Shown: positions 1 to 9,950 of the stretch, one piece after another | How positions within the stretch are numbered: the first letter of the stretch is position 1 | Layout of the letters: every line of letters begins with the position of its first letter | Assembly (NCBI RefSeq): GCF_000143415.4 | Contig: NW_003314369.1 | Span: 1-64,000, forward strand | DNA length: 64,000 nucleotides | DNA from: Selaginella moellendorffii | Lineage: Eukaryota; Streptophyta; Lycopodiopsida; Selaginellales; Selaginellaceae | Direction of reading: 5' to 3' | The notes under the pieces: model-generated | Told to the model about the DNA's origin: nothing | What the model saw: the letters and a program-made list of their open reading frames with translations, nothing else | Databases searched by the model: none | Position numbers and translations under genes: made by a program

Positions 1-120
1 GGGACTAGATTTTTTGACTGATTTTAAGTGAGTGGCTGAAAGAATGCACAGATCAAACAGCGTGCACGTTAGTGCTACATGAATAAAAAACGTGAAATGT
101 GATCTCTGTTGGATCAGTGG

Positions 121-128
121 TATAAATA
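121..128 (+). promoter_or_regulatory. TATA box of the MpaB-like gene
   Basis: TATAAATA lies 94 bases upstream of the ATG at 222, inside a short sequence (roughly 78-200) that is repeated in inverted form at about 2290-2405 with the TATA changed to GATAAATA. The spacing fits a transcription start near 150 and a leader of about 70 nt. Confidence 0.65.
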
Positions 129-221
129 CCCCTTCTCTTGCCCATGTTTCACCAACCTAGTTCTTTCTTTTGCACGCACAGATTTTAGATCAAACAGTTT
201 TCACAACGCAACCATTTCAGA

Positions 222-1265
222 ATGGCTGCAATCTTGTTGATGATCGTGTTGCTCGTGATGGCTGCAGCATGGAAAATGGTGTGCATTGGCAAGAGAAAAG
301 AGAGAGCGAGATTTCTAGCGTCACTCCACCCCGTGAGAGATGCCCACAAGATCTTGTGGTATATGTACTCGGTGGAATTCCCCTTCCTCTCACAAAAGGC
401 GCTCGAGTTTGGCACCATCCGCACGCTGGGCATCCCCGGGATCACAAATTTGCTCTTCAAGACCAAGTACGGCCTCAAGGATCCCGAGAAGCGCGCTGCC
501 GAGACCAACATTCTGGTGAGCGAGATGATCCACCACCACGTCGACAGCGATCGCGGCTCGTACGCGGTGAGGAGATTGAATGGAATCCACAACAAATTCA
601 AGATCCCAAACGACCAATTCGCCTACGTCCTCTGCCTCAACGTGATCAGTCCCATTGATTTCTCCGAGAAGTTTGGATTCCGCAAGTGGACCGACAACGA
701 GAAGGAGGCCGCGTATGTTGTGTGGCACGACGTGGGCGTGAGGATGGGCATCACAAACATCCCAGACAGCATTTCCGAGATGCGAGAGTACATTCGCGAG
801 TACGAGGCCAAGAACGCCATCTTCACGGACAAGAACAAGAGCATCGTCCAGGATCTCAAGCATCTGGTGCTGGACGCGTTTCCTCAGCCCGTGCAGCCGC
901 TGGTAGAGACTGGGATCTGCGCGCTCATCGATCCCACAATCAGGAGCGCTGTTGGATTGGAAAAGCCCCCCGTGATCGTGGAGTGGATCATCTTGGGTGC
1001 GTTCAAGCTGCTGGCCGGGAGCTGCGTGTCCGCATTTATGCCTCCCAGACGTGTGGAGGATGCGAAGGGCAGCATTGAGGTGGACTGGTGTCCTAATCCC
1101 GCTGCCAATCCGGAAGAGTACCGGCAGCTCAACGTGAATGTGTATCGGCCACCAGCATTTGAGAAGGGATACAAGCTGGCGGAGCTGGGAGTGCTGAAAT
1201 CCGGCAAGATTGGACCATACTACGATGGGGGATTACGTTGTCCCTTTCAGCAAATGCATGCATAG
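222..1265 (+). CDS. MpaB / rubber-oxygenase (DUF2236) family membrane protein
   Basis: Single-exon 347-residue protein. Residues 1-17 form a hydrophobic N-terminal helix followed by a basic stretch (CIGKRKERAR), as expected for an ER-anchored protein. The family core covers about residues 60-200: an FGTIRTLGIPGIT block, ETNILVSEMIHHH near 94-106, YAVRRLNGIHNKFKIPN near 114-130, then an FGFRKWTDNEKEAAYVVWHDVG block, then GITNIPDS and a YIREYEAKN helix. This layout matches the ER-bound oxygenase MpaB/MpaB' and latex-clearing protein family, in which a haem-containing alpha-helical domain is thought to cleave isoprenoid double bonds. The substrate here cannot be told from sequence. The ATG at 222 is chosen because it precedes the hydrophobic helix and follows a TATA box at a normal distance. 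A broken inverted copy of the promoter and first 68 codons lies at 2078-2405. Family assignment is from memory of motifs, not a search. Confidence 0.75.
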   Translation: MAAILLMIVLLVMAAAWKMVCIGKRKERARFLASLHPVRDAHKILWYMYSVEFPFLSQKALEFGTIRTLGIPGITNLLFKTKYGLKDPEKRAAETNILVSEMIHHHVDSDRGSYAVRRLNGIHNKFKIPNDQFAYVLCLNVISPIDFSEKFGFRKWTDNEKEAAYVVWHDVGVRMGITNIPDSISEMREYIREYEAKNAIFTDKNKSIVQDLKHLVLDAFPQPVQPLVETGICALIDPTIRSAVGLEKPPVIVEWIILGAFKLLAGSCVSAFMPPRRVEDAKGSIEVDWCPNPAANPEEYRQLNVNVYRPPAFEKGYKLAELGVLKSGKIGPYYDGGLRCPFQQMHA

Positions 1266-1349
1266 AAATACCTTAAATAAATTGTTATGGTTTTGTTATT
1301 ACTTATTAATCCAATTGTTTATAATTATAAGCATGTTTGCTCGTAATCT

Positions 1350-1421
1350 CGCCGTTGCCGGGGATCGAACCCAGGTCGTCCGCGTGACAGGCGGAAATAC
1401 TCACCACTATACTACAACGAC
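1350..1421 (-). tRNA. tRNA-Asp (GUC)
   Basis: Read on the minus strand, a 72-nt cloverleaf. The acceptor stem GTCGTTG pairs with CAACGGC with discriminator G. The anticodon stem TCCGC/GCGGA closes loop CTGTCAC with anticodon GUC (plus-strand gac at 1386-1388). The T arm is CTGGG-TTCGATC-CCCGG, with one U-G pair, and contains a good B box; the D-arm region holds the A-box-like TAGTATAGTGG. No intron is seen. It sits 85 bases downstream of the oxygenase stop on the opposite strand. No mismatch suggests a pseudogene. Confidence 0.95.
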
Positions 1422-2077
1422 ATCAGACAACTAATAGAACTTAATTTTGGTTCGCGGAAGGAACCCTTGGGTATTATGAATGTCTGCGTTGAGCGGTTGC
1501 GATTGTCTCGGGGCCCTTTGGATCCAACGACCAGTACCTGCTCTCCATCCGACGCACGAGTGTGTGCCACGCACGCGGGCCCCCTCTGGACGGCGTGGAT
1601 TGCCGGACGCTTGACAAGCAGCTCAATGTGGTGCGTGGTTTTTGGGAGAAACGGGACAGTGTGGTGAGGAGCCGCTTACGAAAGAGTGAGCACGCCACTC
1701 CCGGTGTTCAGGTTTGTGATCTTATTGTTATCCAGCTGGACATTAACAAGGGATGAAATCAATTGCTGAACAGACATTTTAATACTTGATAGAGTTGAAT
1801 ATATGTTTAAATGATTTCTATGTCCTTCTAAAGTGAATTTCATGGACTGTCGGCTCAGGAAACGTCTGCACAGCTCTTGGGGATGACAAAAACTCCACCT
1901 CCGAGTGAGTTCCAAAGTCTTGGCCTCTTACATGACCTTCGCATAGATATCCTGCAGCAGTAGCTCAAGTAGCACAAAGCAGAGAAAACGAAAACGAACT
2001 TTACCTCGCGCAAGCTGGCTTTGATCGGTGTAGGAGCTATGAGCACACCTGGAGATTCATGTTGGCACAAACTAACC
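1422..2077. other. Unassigned spacer
   Basis: GC-richer stretch (about 1460-1700) followed by AT-rich sequence. Several overlapping ORFs of 60-80 codons on both strands show no recognisable motif. I see no gene here. Confidence 0.5.
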
Positions 2078-2405
2078 AAGATATGAATGGTGCCAAACTC
2101 GAGCGTCTTTTGTGAGAGGAAGGGGAATTCCACCCAGTACATATACCACAAGATCTTGTGGGCATCTCTCACGGGGTGGAGTGACGCTAGAAATCTCGCT
2201 CTATCTTTTCTCTTGCCAATGCACACCATCTTCCAGCCATCATGAGCAACACGGTCATCAACAAGATTGCAGCCATTTGGAAATGAAAACTGTTTGATCG
2301 GTCCTGAAAACAGCTTTTGCTTTCTACACTCCTCTGTGGGTTATGAAACAGGGGCAGGAGAAGAGGTATTTATCCTACAGAGATCACATCTCACATTTTT
2401 AATTC
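2078..2405 (-). pseudogene. Inverted 5' fragment of the MpaB-like gene, with promoter
   Basis: Minus-strand copy of the promoter, leader and first 68 or so codons of the gene at 222-1265. It matches from the sequence upstream of the TATA box (mutated to GATAAATA) through the ATG at 2276 and the segment encoding SLHPVRDAHKILWYMY, and stops at the FGTI motif. A deletion of 7 bases just before the MVCIGKRK segment puts the start codon out of frame with the rest. Downstream of the FGTI motif the sequence is unrelated. With the parent gene it forms an inverted pair about 1.7 kb apart. It cannot make a functional enzyme. Confidence 0.85.
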
Positions 2406-3872
2406 CATGGTTGCCCGGTTTATTCCGGGCACGTAACCAGTATGTCCCATAAGTTGCACGTTTTCCATTAGCTGGTCCATGCTGGTCCTACCAAAACGTT
2501 TACACATCCTTGTTTACAATGTGCAAGTCAACGACAAATCACTTGCAAGCCTAAGACCACCCAAAAAGAATAACATTGCCGAACCCTTAGCATGCTTTTC
2601 TACCTGGTTATCTACCTGGTTTGTTTACAGTCCATTTGTGCCCAATGGGGTGCAATCTTGTAGTATCTGGTGAGTATTTCCACCTGTCACCCTGGCTATC
2701 CAATGGGATCGCCACCATTGGATCTTTGGAGCCAATCCCAAACTTTTTCTTTCTCTGGGTATGAATCTATTATCTCAAAGATCTCTAGCCCATATGTTTC
2801 ACCAGTCAGTTCTTTGTTTTACAGGCATTCGTGACAAATGGATTGTCTCACAAATTCATGACCCACTAATAATGAACTGTTGTGATTTTCTCCTTTTAAA
2901 AATTTCTCTACTCCGTTGCTAATTAAATTTTAATATAATTATTCTTAATTATCACTAATATAAATCATGTTATTCTTAGGCTTTCCTGTACTCCTCTTTC
3001 TCAACAATTATAATTGAACTTTTGCCTCTACATTTCAGTATCTTGCTCATGTGCAACTTCTACATAAAAAATCAGAATAAGGAACCATACAATATTTCTG
3101 GCCACTAGAGCTTAGTCTAAAGCTTCAACCATAAAGGCACTACTTGTTAAATATTGGACATGGTTATATTAAACTTGATCATTACATTTCATTAAAGAAT
3201 ATTATAGATACAGGATAATATAGCACATTCCTTTATATTAAAGATTTATTAGTTATTATTTATTTAAAATGAAAATTTTAATTTATTTTAATTTTAATTT
3301 TATATATTTATTAAAATATTTCTAGTAAATTTTTTATTTTATTAAAAAATTAAATAATTTTTTAAAAATAAAATAAAGCATTATTTTCCAAAAACAATTA
3401 GTACTACATAGTGTAGCAAATTATCCTACAAGAATCTAAATTGTCACCTAGGGGACTACTAAATATGCCCTCAATGCCTCCAGAACAACTAAGCATTTGG
3501 GTTTATACTACACAAATTCTAAGGATATAACTCAAGAGTTGTTGTGTAGTGTATTGGGATGGGGAGGCATAAAAAATACCATCCTTTAGAGGTCTTCGAT
3601 GTATGCTACAAAGTTAAAGAGGCTAGAGTAATAGTAATTAATAACTCTTTATATAATCTCTTAGAGCTTTTTAAAGGAGTTTTTAGCTTCAAACCAATTA
3701 TGCAACTATACAATTTTTGAACTGTACTCAAAATGAGGTATTGCTAGCTAGTAGTCTTCTAAAAGATAAGGAGAGTAAAGACATTGATAAAAGTGAGAGA
3801 GGGTGTAATAAGGATAAGAAAATAATAGTAGGTGCTTGTTAGTTTTTTTTGGAGCTAGATCTAAATAAGATT
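2406..3872. other. AT-rich spacer with a further promoter-like fragment
   Basis: Mostly AT-rich (3230-3380 is nearly pure A/T). At about 2785-2860 a stretch including the words GTTTCACCA and AGTTCTTT resembles the leader of the oxygenase gene (140-185) in direct orientation, so it may be a third, smaller duplicate. No coding region is recognised. Confidence 0.4.
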
Positions 3873-5227
3873 TTAACTCCATCCCAATGTAATATTGTTG
3901 CAATTGGTACCCATGTCCAAGATATGCCTATCATAGCCAATGGCAGTGAGATTGGAGCTGAAAAAAAGCTTGATGAATAGATGGTATAGTTGCTCAGCAA
4001 TCAAAGTGAAGTGCCGAGATTGAAGAAGTAACTGCTTCTTCTCTTTACTAGAGAAATCTAGAGGATACTTGCCACTCCATGGTACCACTTAAGTATTGCT
4101 TCAACCTAGAAAACCTTTACATCCACTTGCTCCTTGCTAACCACCTAAAAAAGATGAGCATCTGGAAGCTCATCATCCACTCTAGTAATTCCATTCATAG
4201 TAGAAGTTGGCAATCTTGAAGATGATCAAACATATTATGACTTCGTCTAGGCTTCAACATAATCTTGAACTGAAATTCTTGTAAAATCAAAAGCCACCTT
4301 ATCACCCTTTTTGTCCTGCACGGCTTTAAGATAAGATATTTCAAGGCCTAATGATCCAAATAAAAAACAAACTCCTTTCCCAGTGGAATGATTTTCACTA
4401 TGTGTCAATATCACCAACTCCTTCATGCTCTGTTGCTGAATAATTCTTCTCTGCTATTGGGAGTTGTTGGCTATGAAGATGATCCCATCTGCAAATTTGA
4501 GCCAATTGCCACTGCTGAAGCATCCATATGGACATGAAAATCTCGAGACCAGTCTAGCATCTTCAAAATTGGAGCTATGACTAGAGCTTGCTTCAACACC
4601 TCAAAAGCTTGTTGTGGGCAGTCTGTCCAATTATACTTGACGTCTTTGCACAACAACTCTATTAGAAGCAAAGCTTTCTCTACATAACTATGCATAAACC
4701 TGCAATGATATTCTATATGACCCAAGATTCCTTGCAATTGCCTCACATCCACTAAAGCTGGTAATGCTTGTATCAACCTAGTCTTGCTAGGATCAATAAC
4801 TAAACCATTATGTGAAACAATCCGACCTAGCAACACCCCATGTGTCACTCCAAAACTGCACTTAAATGGATTTAACAAGATCCCAAATTGCCTATATCTG
4901 TTAAAACATAACTTTTCCAAGTGTTGTAAAATATGCTAAAATCATCCAGAAATACCTCCATAAAATCCTTATTTGGCTAAAACACTACTCTCTGAAATGT
5001 TGCTAGAGCATTGCATAGGCCAAAAGGCATAACTCTATATGCATAACACCCTAACTCTGTCACAAAAGTGGTTTTCAGTTGATCCTTCTTTGTTATTCGC
5101 ACTTGACTATAACTACTGAAGCCATCCAAAAAAGAATAGAGCTCATGCCCTGGCACTAAATCCAACATTGTATCAGTAAATGGCAATGAAAAACCATCCT
5201 TAATTATTGCATTGTTCAACTTTCTGT

Positions 5228-6865
5228 AATCTTGTGAGACACAAAATCCCTAGGCCCCAAAGTGGAGCCGGAATGGTGCCACGTGGTAGTGGCCGAAGTG
5301 AAAGCCAAATGAGTGTAACACCTTTGGACCGAAAGCTCTGATTTGAAAGGTTGAGAGCGGGAGTGGAACTCCTAGTGAAGGGCTCGAGGAACAAGTACGA
5401 AGCGAGCAATAAGCGAGGTTCCAAAAAGGGACCCGAGTTGGAGTTTGAGATGGAGTCCGAGATGGACAGAGACGGAGTCCGAGATGGATCCAAGATGGAG
5501 TCCGAGATGGATTCCGAGATGGAGTCCGAGATGGACCCAAGTTGGAGTCCGAGATGGAGCCCGAGATAGACCGAGATGGAGTCCGAGATGGACCCAAGAT
5601 AGAGTCTGAGATGGACCGAGACGGAGTCTGAGATGGAGTCCGAGATGGAGTCCGAGATGGACCCGAGATGGAATCCGAGATGGAGTCCGAGAAGGACCCA
5701 AGATGGAGTCTGAGGTCGACACCGAGACCGGGACCGAGACCAAGACCGGGACCGAGACCGAGATTGAGACCGAGACCGAGATCGGGACTGAGACTGAGGC
5801 CGAGGCCGAGGTTGAGGCCGAGTCTGAGTCCGAGTCCAAGTCCGAGTCCGAGTTCGAGTTTGAGAGGGTGAAAGCCCAAAGCGTTTGTCTCCCAGACCCT
5901 GGGGGGTTTGGTGAGCTCCAAAAGTATAGTAAGGGGGAGGACTGCAGTGGAGCTAGTTTGGCTAGGAAAGGCCAGTTTGGCCCAGGAAGGTTGTACCCAG
6001 TGTTAGGTGATGAACTGCCCACTGGGAAGTCCAAGACTAGAGTGAACACGGATTGACAAGCGGGGTAGCTTGGTGAAGTGTTCAAGAGCTGGCTTTAGTT
6101 CCCCCGGGAGATCGACTGGCCGATGCTCCCAATCCAAGTGTGGGTGGCACTACTTACTTGGATACTAGGTGTGGCTCAACGGAATCTCGCTCTAAGCCCA
6201 TGGCTAGAGCACCCAAAGGTGGAAGGCAGGGAGAGTACCCACGAGGCTTGCATAAGGCCACGGTGTTCCGAAACGTTGTCCCGAAGGCCCAGACTGTGGA
6301 AAGGAAGAGGAGTAGTCCTCTGGTGTAGTGACCAAGGATACAGTCGTGTGGTGAGAAAGTCCCAGAGGACCGTGGGACTTGGTGGTCGGGCCTGTGGGCC
6401 TTGATCCAGTGGCAGTGTTGGCGAACACGGCCAAGGACAAAGAGGGACTTGGTGGGGACTAGAAAGGAGATATTGGGGAAGGTTATTCCCCATGTCTGTG
6501 GGCATCCTAAGGATGTTAAGGAGTGGATATGGGATGACCACTCATGGACGGATGGCTCAGTCTTGGAGAGACAGGATTGCAATATAGGTGGTGTTGGACC
6601 ACCGATGTGACCAAGGTGAATGGGCATGGCTTAGCGTAACGGGCTGGTATGTTGGTGGTGTCTTGGAGTGTCAGTCATGGGATCAGACACGTGGAGCACT
6701 TGGACCAAGTGCAAAGGTTAAGTGGTATAGATGCTATTCTCGGGGCTAGCAAGCCCCAAGTCCTGAGAGGGACTTATAGAGGTTGTGAATGAGACTTCTC
6801 CAAGTGGTTGGAGGTGCAGTTAAGTGACTAAAGTAGAATGGAAAAAACTAGTCGCTTATAAATCT
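5228..6865. mobile_element. Solo LTR (1628 bp) inside RT of element A, with 5-bp TSD
   Basis: AATCT at 5228-5232 and AATCT at 6861-6865 flank a 1628-bp insertion (5233-6860) that begins TGTGAGAC and ends CGCTTATA, so TG...TA, probably from TG...CA by one change. Removing it rejoins the VD and YRKLN parts of the host RT. Inside are a 6-bp-periodic GAG-rich tract (5446-5860) and the GTGAAAGCCCAAAGCG / AAAGTATAGTA module also found in the LTRs of elements B and D. Its ends differ from both, so it is a related but distinct LTR subfamily. No internal domain is present, which indicates LTR-LTR recombination. Confidence 0.85.
5446..5860. repeat. 6-bp-periodic GAG-NYC tract in the solo LTR
   Basis: Tandem array of degenerate hexamers of the GAGTCC / GAGATG / GAGACC type. 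It creates long open frames on both strands (Glu-Ser/Glu-Met repeats on plus, Ser-rich on minus) that are compositional artefacts. The same kind of tract occurs in each LTR of the B family. Confidence 0.85.
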
Positions 6866-8250
6866 ACAAAAACCCTAAGTTGTCCATTCTTCTTCTTAAC
6901 CACAAGAATAGGAGAAAGACACTCACTAATTTCCACCTCTAAAATAAATCCTACTTGCAACATCTCCTCTCGCACTACTCTTGAATAATGTGGATTGGTC
7001 CTGTAAGGCATCTGACAAATAGGAACAGCTTTAGGTATCAAAGGAATTCAATGGACAACCAGCACAAGATCAATGCCTTACATATCTTTATATTTCCACG
7101 CAAAAACATTTATATACTAGCATACCAACTTCACAAATTGCTTTCTTAGCTCTCCTTCCAACTCTCCTCCTATCTTCACTAGTCGAGACTCTGCAGTTTC
7201 AAGGTCTAAATCCACTAGCTTTGGAGACTTGATAAACCTATTGGTCTTCCCTACTTGTATAGCTGGTTTGTCACCAATTTTCTATGGTTTTTCTGCCAGA
7301 AAATGGTTTGGATACTCAAGCAACTTCTCCTCATCTGTTGGCTTTGAAAACTCAAACTTAACTATGCTACAATCTACATCACCTCTCTACACTCATCCAA
7401 TGCTTTAGATGAGATCACCATAAGTTGGCAAGGAAGAATATTGTACCCAAGCTGCTTCCTCATTTTCCTTGCTAGAACTTCAGCTATTTGAAATATTATC
7501 CTCAACCTCATCACTTCCAAAAGTAATATCACTACTATCATCCTCATAATCAAGTTATTTATCCTTAGGTTGAGCTGATTTTGGAACTCCTGCACAAACA
7601 CTCACTCAAACTGGCTATATAGCTCCTCTGCCAGCAATAGATGCTTGAAGTTGTCCCTACAAAGTTGGTAGCTTTGCTTGCTCAAAATGTCAAGCTAAAG
7701 TTATAGTTGCATTCAGATCCATTGGTTCATGACACCACACATAAAAAGAAGCATTCTTAAGTAGGCCTTGCCAAAAATATCTCACTTCATCATCTGTTGC
7801 AGAAGTTGGTCCTTTTTTGATAACAACCTTTGGAACCTCATTGCATACCTTTGTATAGTTTCTCCTGGCTATAAGGTGATTGTGTTGACCTTATTACTTA
7901 CTCTTTAATGAAATCCTACAGGTCTAAAAGCATTTTAAAATGCTTACTTCAAGGCATCCTAGTCTGCAAAAGCTACTTGTGCCACTGCCACAACATACCA
8001 CTCAGCTGTGACATCTTTCAATGTTGCTGGAAAAATCTTTGGTGCAAAGTTTGCTCACTGTTTGCTATATTCACATTCTCAAAAGTCATCACATGATCAT
8101 CCAGGTCACTGCACATTATGTAGCTGGGATACTTCATCCGACTCCGAATGGACCATCATTTATAGCCTACTATCAATAAAGGTAATGCTGAGGACTAGTT
8201 TCTTGAACCCCACCCAAGCCACAATGCAAGAAAACATACAAACAAAACAA

Positions 8251-8569
8251 AATGAGACCATACAATCAATATAGGCAATGCAAAATACATCATAAGTGAT
8301 TTGAAAACATACTAACATTGATCTTAATCCTTAGCTTGGACACTAGCTACATGGAAAATAAAGACTTTACTTCACCAGGTGTAGAATATACAAATGAGAC
8401 GAGGCTTTCTAGGGAGACTACCACAGCAAGCACGATCTTGCCCCAACTCAAGTTTGGGCCTATAAATGAAAAACATTTCTAGCAAAGACCAGCATTAGTT
8501 GTAATAGAAAAGGGAACAAAATGAAATATACATGTAACAAAGCTGGAATAAAAAAAAAGTTAGAGAAAA
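8251..8569. other. Junction between elements A and C
   Basis: AT-rich noncoding sequence between the gag end of A and the integrase end of C. It may hold LTR remnants of either element, but no LTR pair could be identified. Confidence 0.35.
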
Positions 8570-8744
8570 TACCTCTTCAGATGTGTGGCATTAATTGGAT
8601 TTGGCAACTTATGACCTAATATAGACCAATCCATGGTAATTGAATTTTTTCCGGATAAGCAATTGCATCATCCAGCCTCCAAACCAAGTTCCCCGAAACA
8701 AAAGTCTCTCCTCACTACTTAGTATGTGCTAGTGTTGTGCAAAG
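8570..8744 (-). mobile_element. 3' end of gypsy element C (integrase C-terminus)
   Basis: Minus-strand frames carry a degraded integrase C-terminal region: VSGNLVWR, then a GPY-like WIGLY, then INATHLKRYF, interrupted by frameshifts. It is separated from the rest of C (17005 onward) only by the full-length element B, whose TSD CAAAG abuts both sides. That places this segment and 17005-20593 in one original element. Confidence 0.6.
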
Positions 8745-9891
8745 TGTAAGGAACCAACTCGCCGAGGTGTCGTAGGCTAAAGGATCCCCGAAAGCATGAC
8801 CAAAATGATAAAGAGTTCATCGGATGGGACAAAGTCTGAGATCGAGTCCAAGACCGACTCTAAGACCGAGTTTGAAATAGAGTCCGAAATCGAGTCCGCG
8901 GCCGACTCGGAGGCCGATTTCGAGACCGAGTTTGAGACCGAGTTCGAGACGGAGTCCGAGATCCGAAATCGGGTCCAAGACCGAGTCCGAGGTCGGGTCC
9001 GAAATTGGGTCCGAGATCGAGTCCGAGACCGAATCCGAAGTCGGATCCGAGATCGAGTCCGAAATCGAGCCAGAGACTGAGTCCGAGTACTAATACGGGT
9101 CAAGGGGTGAAAGCCCAAAGCGTGCGTCCCCCAGGGGGGGGGGGGGGGGGGGGGGGGCTGCAGGGGGTTCCAAAAGTATAGTAGGGATAGGGAGGTTTAG
9201 GAACCAGTTTTGAAAGAACTCTTCAGTGGGGCTTCCAAACTGACTTAAGGTTGGGATTGGGACCGAGGGGCCTTGGGTGGGAGTGAGCATGGACTTGGTT
9301 GGTGCCGGAGGGGCCATCCAAGGAAGTGCTCAAGAGCAGCTCCCACTCTCGACAGGGAAATCGATTGCGGTGCTCCCGGCTCATGTGGAGTGGTGCCCCA
9401 CTTGAGTACCATGCGGCTCATTGGTCCTTGACCTTCTTAAGGGCTTGGGCCTTCCTTCGGGATGGAAGTGGGGGGGTAGAGGTACCCATACCGGGCCGCT
9501 AGACCACAGTGTTTCGCCCCGGCGTCCCGAAGCAAGTGTTGCACTCAAGACTTGGGATTTAGAGGGTCCCATGATCAAGTCTTGTGGTACCAAGGGATGT
9601 TAGGAACCTGGACGCTTGGTGTGTTTGGCTGCTTGTGCTTGCGGGGAGTGTAGCCGAACCTTAAGTCCAGTCTAACCCGGGGAGGGGGATTGGGAGTGAT
9701 TTGGGAATCCGTGGATGGATGGCTAACACTCCGTTGCTCGTGTAGTGAGTAGCTGAAACCAAGTAGGACCAAGTAGGAGCTGGTACCATAGGCGAGAACC
9801 TTGGCAAGGGAACTTAGCAAAAGCCAAGGCAGTGTTGGACGGATAGACGAGGTAAGCTGGCAAATTGGAAAGGAAAAATTTGTGGCTCACA
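8745..9891 (+). repeat. 5' LTR of element B (1147 bp)
   Basis: Starts TGTAAGGAACC and ends GTGGCTCACA, directly before the PBS. It contains the GAG-rich hexamer tract (8829-9085), the GTGAAAGCCCAAAGCG module at about 9108 and a run of 24 G at 9134-9157. It aligns along its length with 15854-17004 and 46378-47535. It differs from its own 3' LTR by many substitutions and a small deletion, so the insertion is not recent. Confidence 0.92.
9134..9157 (+). repeat. Poly(G) run of 24
   Basis: Uninterrupted G tract inside the 5' LTR of B. The matching site in the 3' LTR (16247-16263) has 17 G, B2 has 9 (46791-46799), and element D has 9 G near 21177. The position is conserved while the length varies, as expected for slippage. 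The exact length may also be a sequencing artefact. Confidence 0.8.
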
Positions 9892-9894
9892 ATT

Positions 9895-9906
9895 TGGTAT
9901 CGGAGC
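9895..9906 (+). other. Primer-binding site of element B (initiator Met tRNA)
   Basis: TGGTATCGGAGC three bases after the LTR end. It differs at one position from the canonical plant iMet PBS TGGTATCAGAGC. Confidence 0.9.
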
Positions 9907-9950
9907 ATTTTCCTCAGTTCTAGTGAAGGATAGAGGTGGATTGCTGGGAG

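Larger units (their letters stand above)
3873..8250 (-). mobile_element. Degenerate Ty3/gypsy element A
   Basis: Minus-strand remnant read from right to left. A gag-like region full of stops lies at about 8250-7640, then a poorly conserved gag/protease interval. RT starts at about 7041-6866 (YRTNPHYSRVV, then VVKKKNGQLRVFVD), is interrupted by a solo LTR, and continues at 5227-4977 (SFLDGFSSYSQVRI, MPFGLCNALATFQ). The active site reads FLDD at 4941-4952. The RT end and RNase H start are at 4920-4471, and the pre-integrase linker (SSKEKKQLLLQSRHF) is at about 4050. Integrase is absent. No LTRs were recognised. Several frameshifts and stops make it inactive. The same linker occurs at 31.9 kb (fragment E), so the two belong to one family. 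Confidence 0.8.

Noticed and set aside
1467-1756. Short overlapping ORFs on both strands downstream of the tRNA
   Set aside because: No recognisable motif, no codon or splice support.
5250-6085. Long overlapping ORFs (up to 237 codons) in the solo LTR, and similar ones at 8777-9118, 15738-16085 and 46429-46617
   Set aside because: They are produced by the 6-bp-periodic GAG-rich tract, which lacks stops in several frames on both strands; no protein-like composition.
8829-9085. CRISPR-like regular repetition in the LTR
   Set aside because: The repetition is a degenerate hexamer with no unique spacers, in a eukaryotic LTR.
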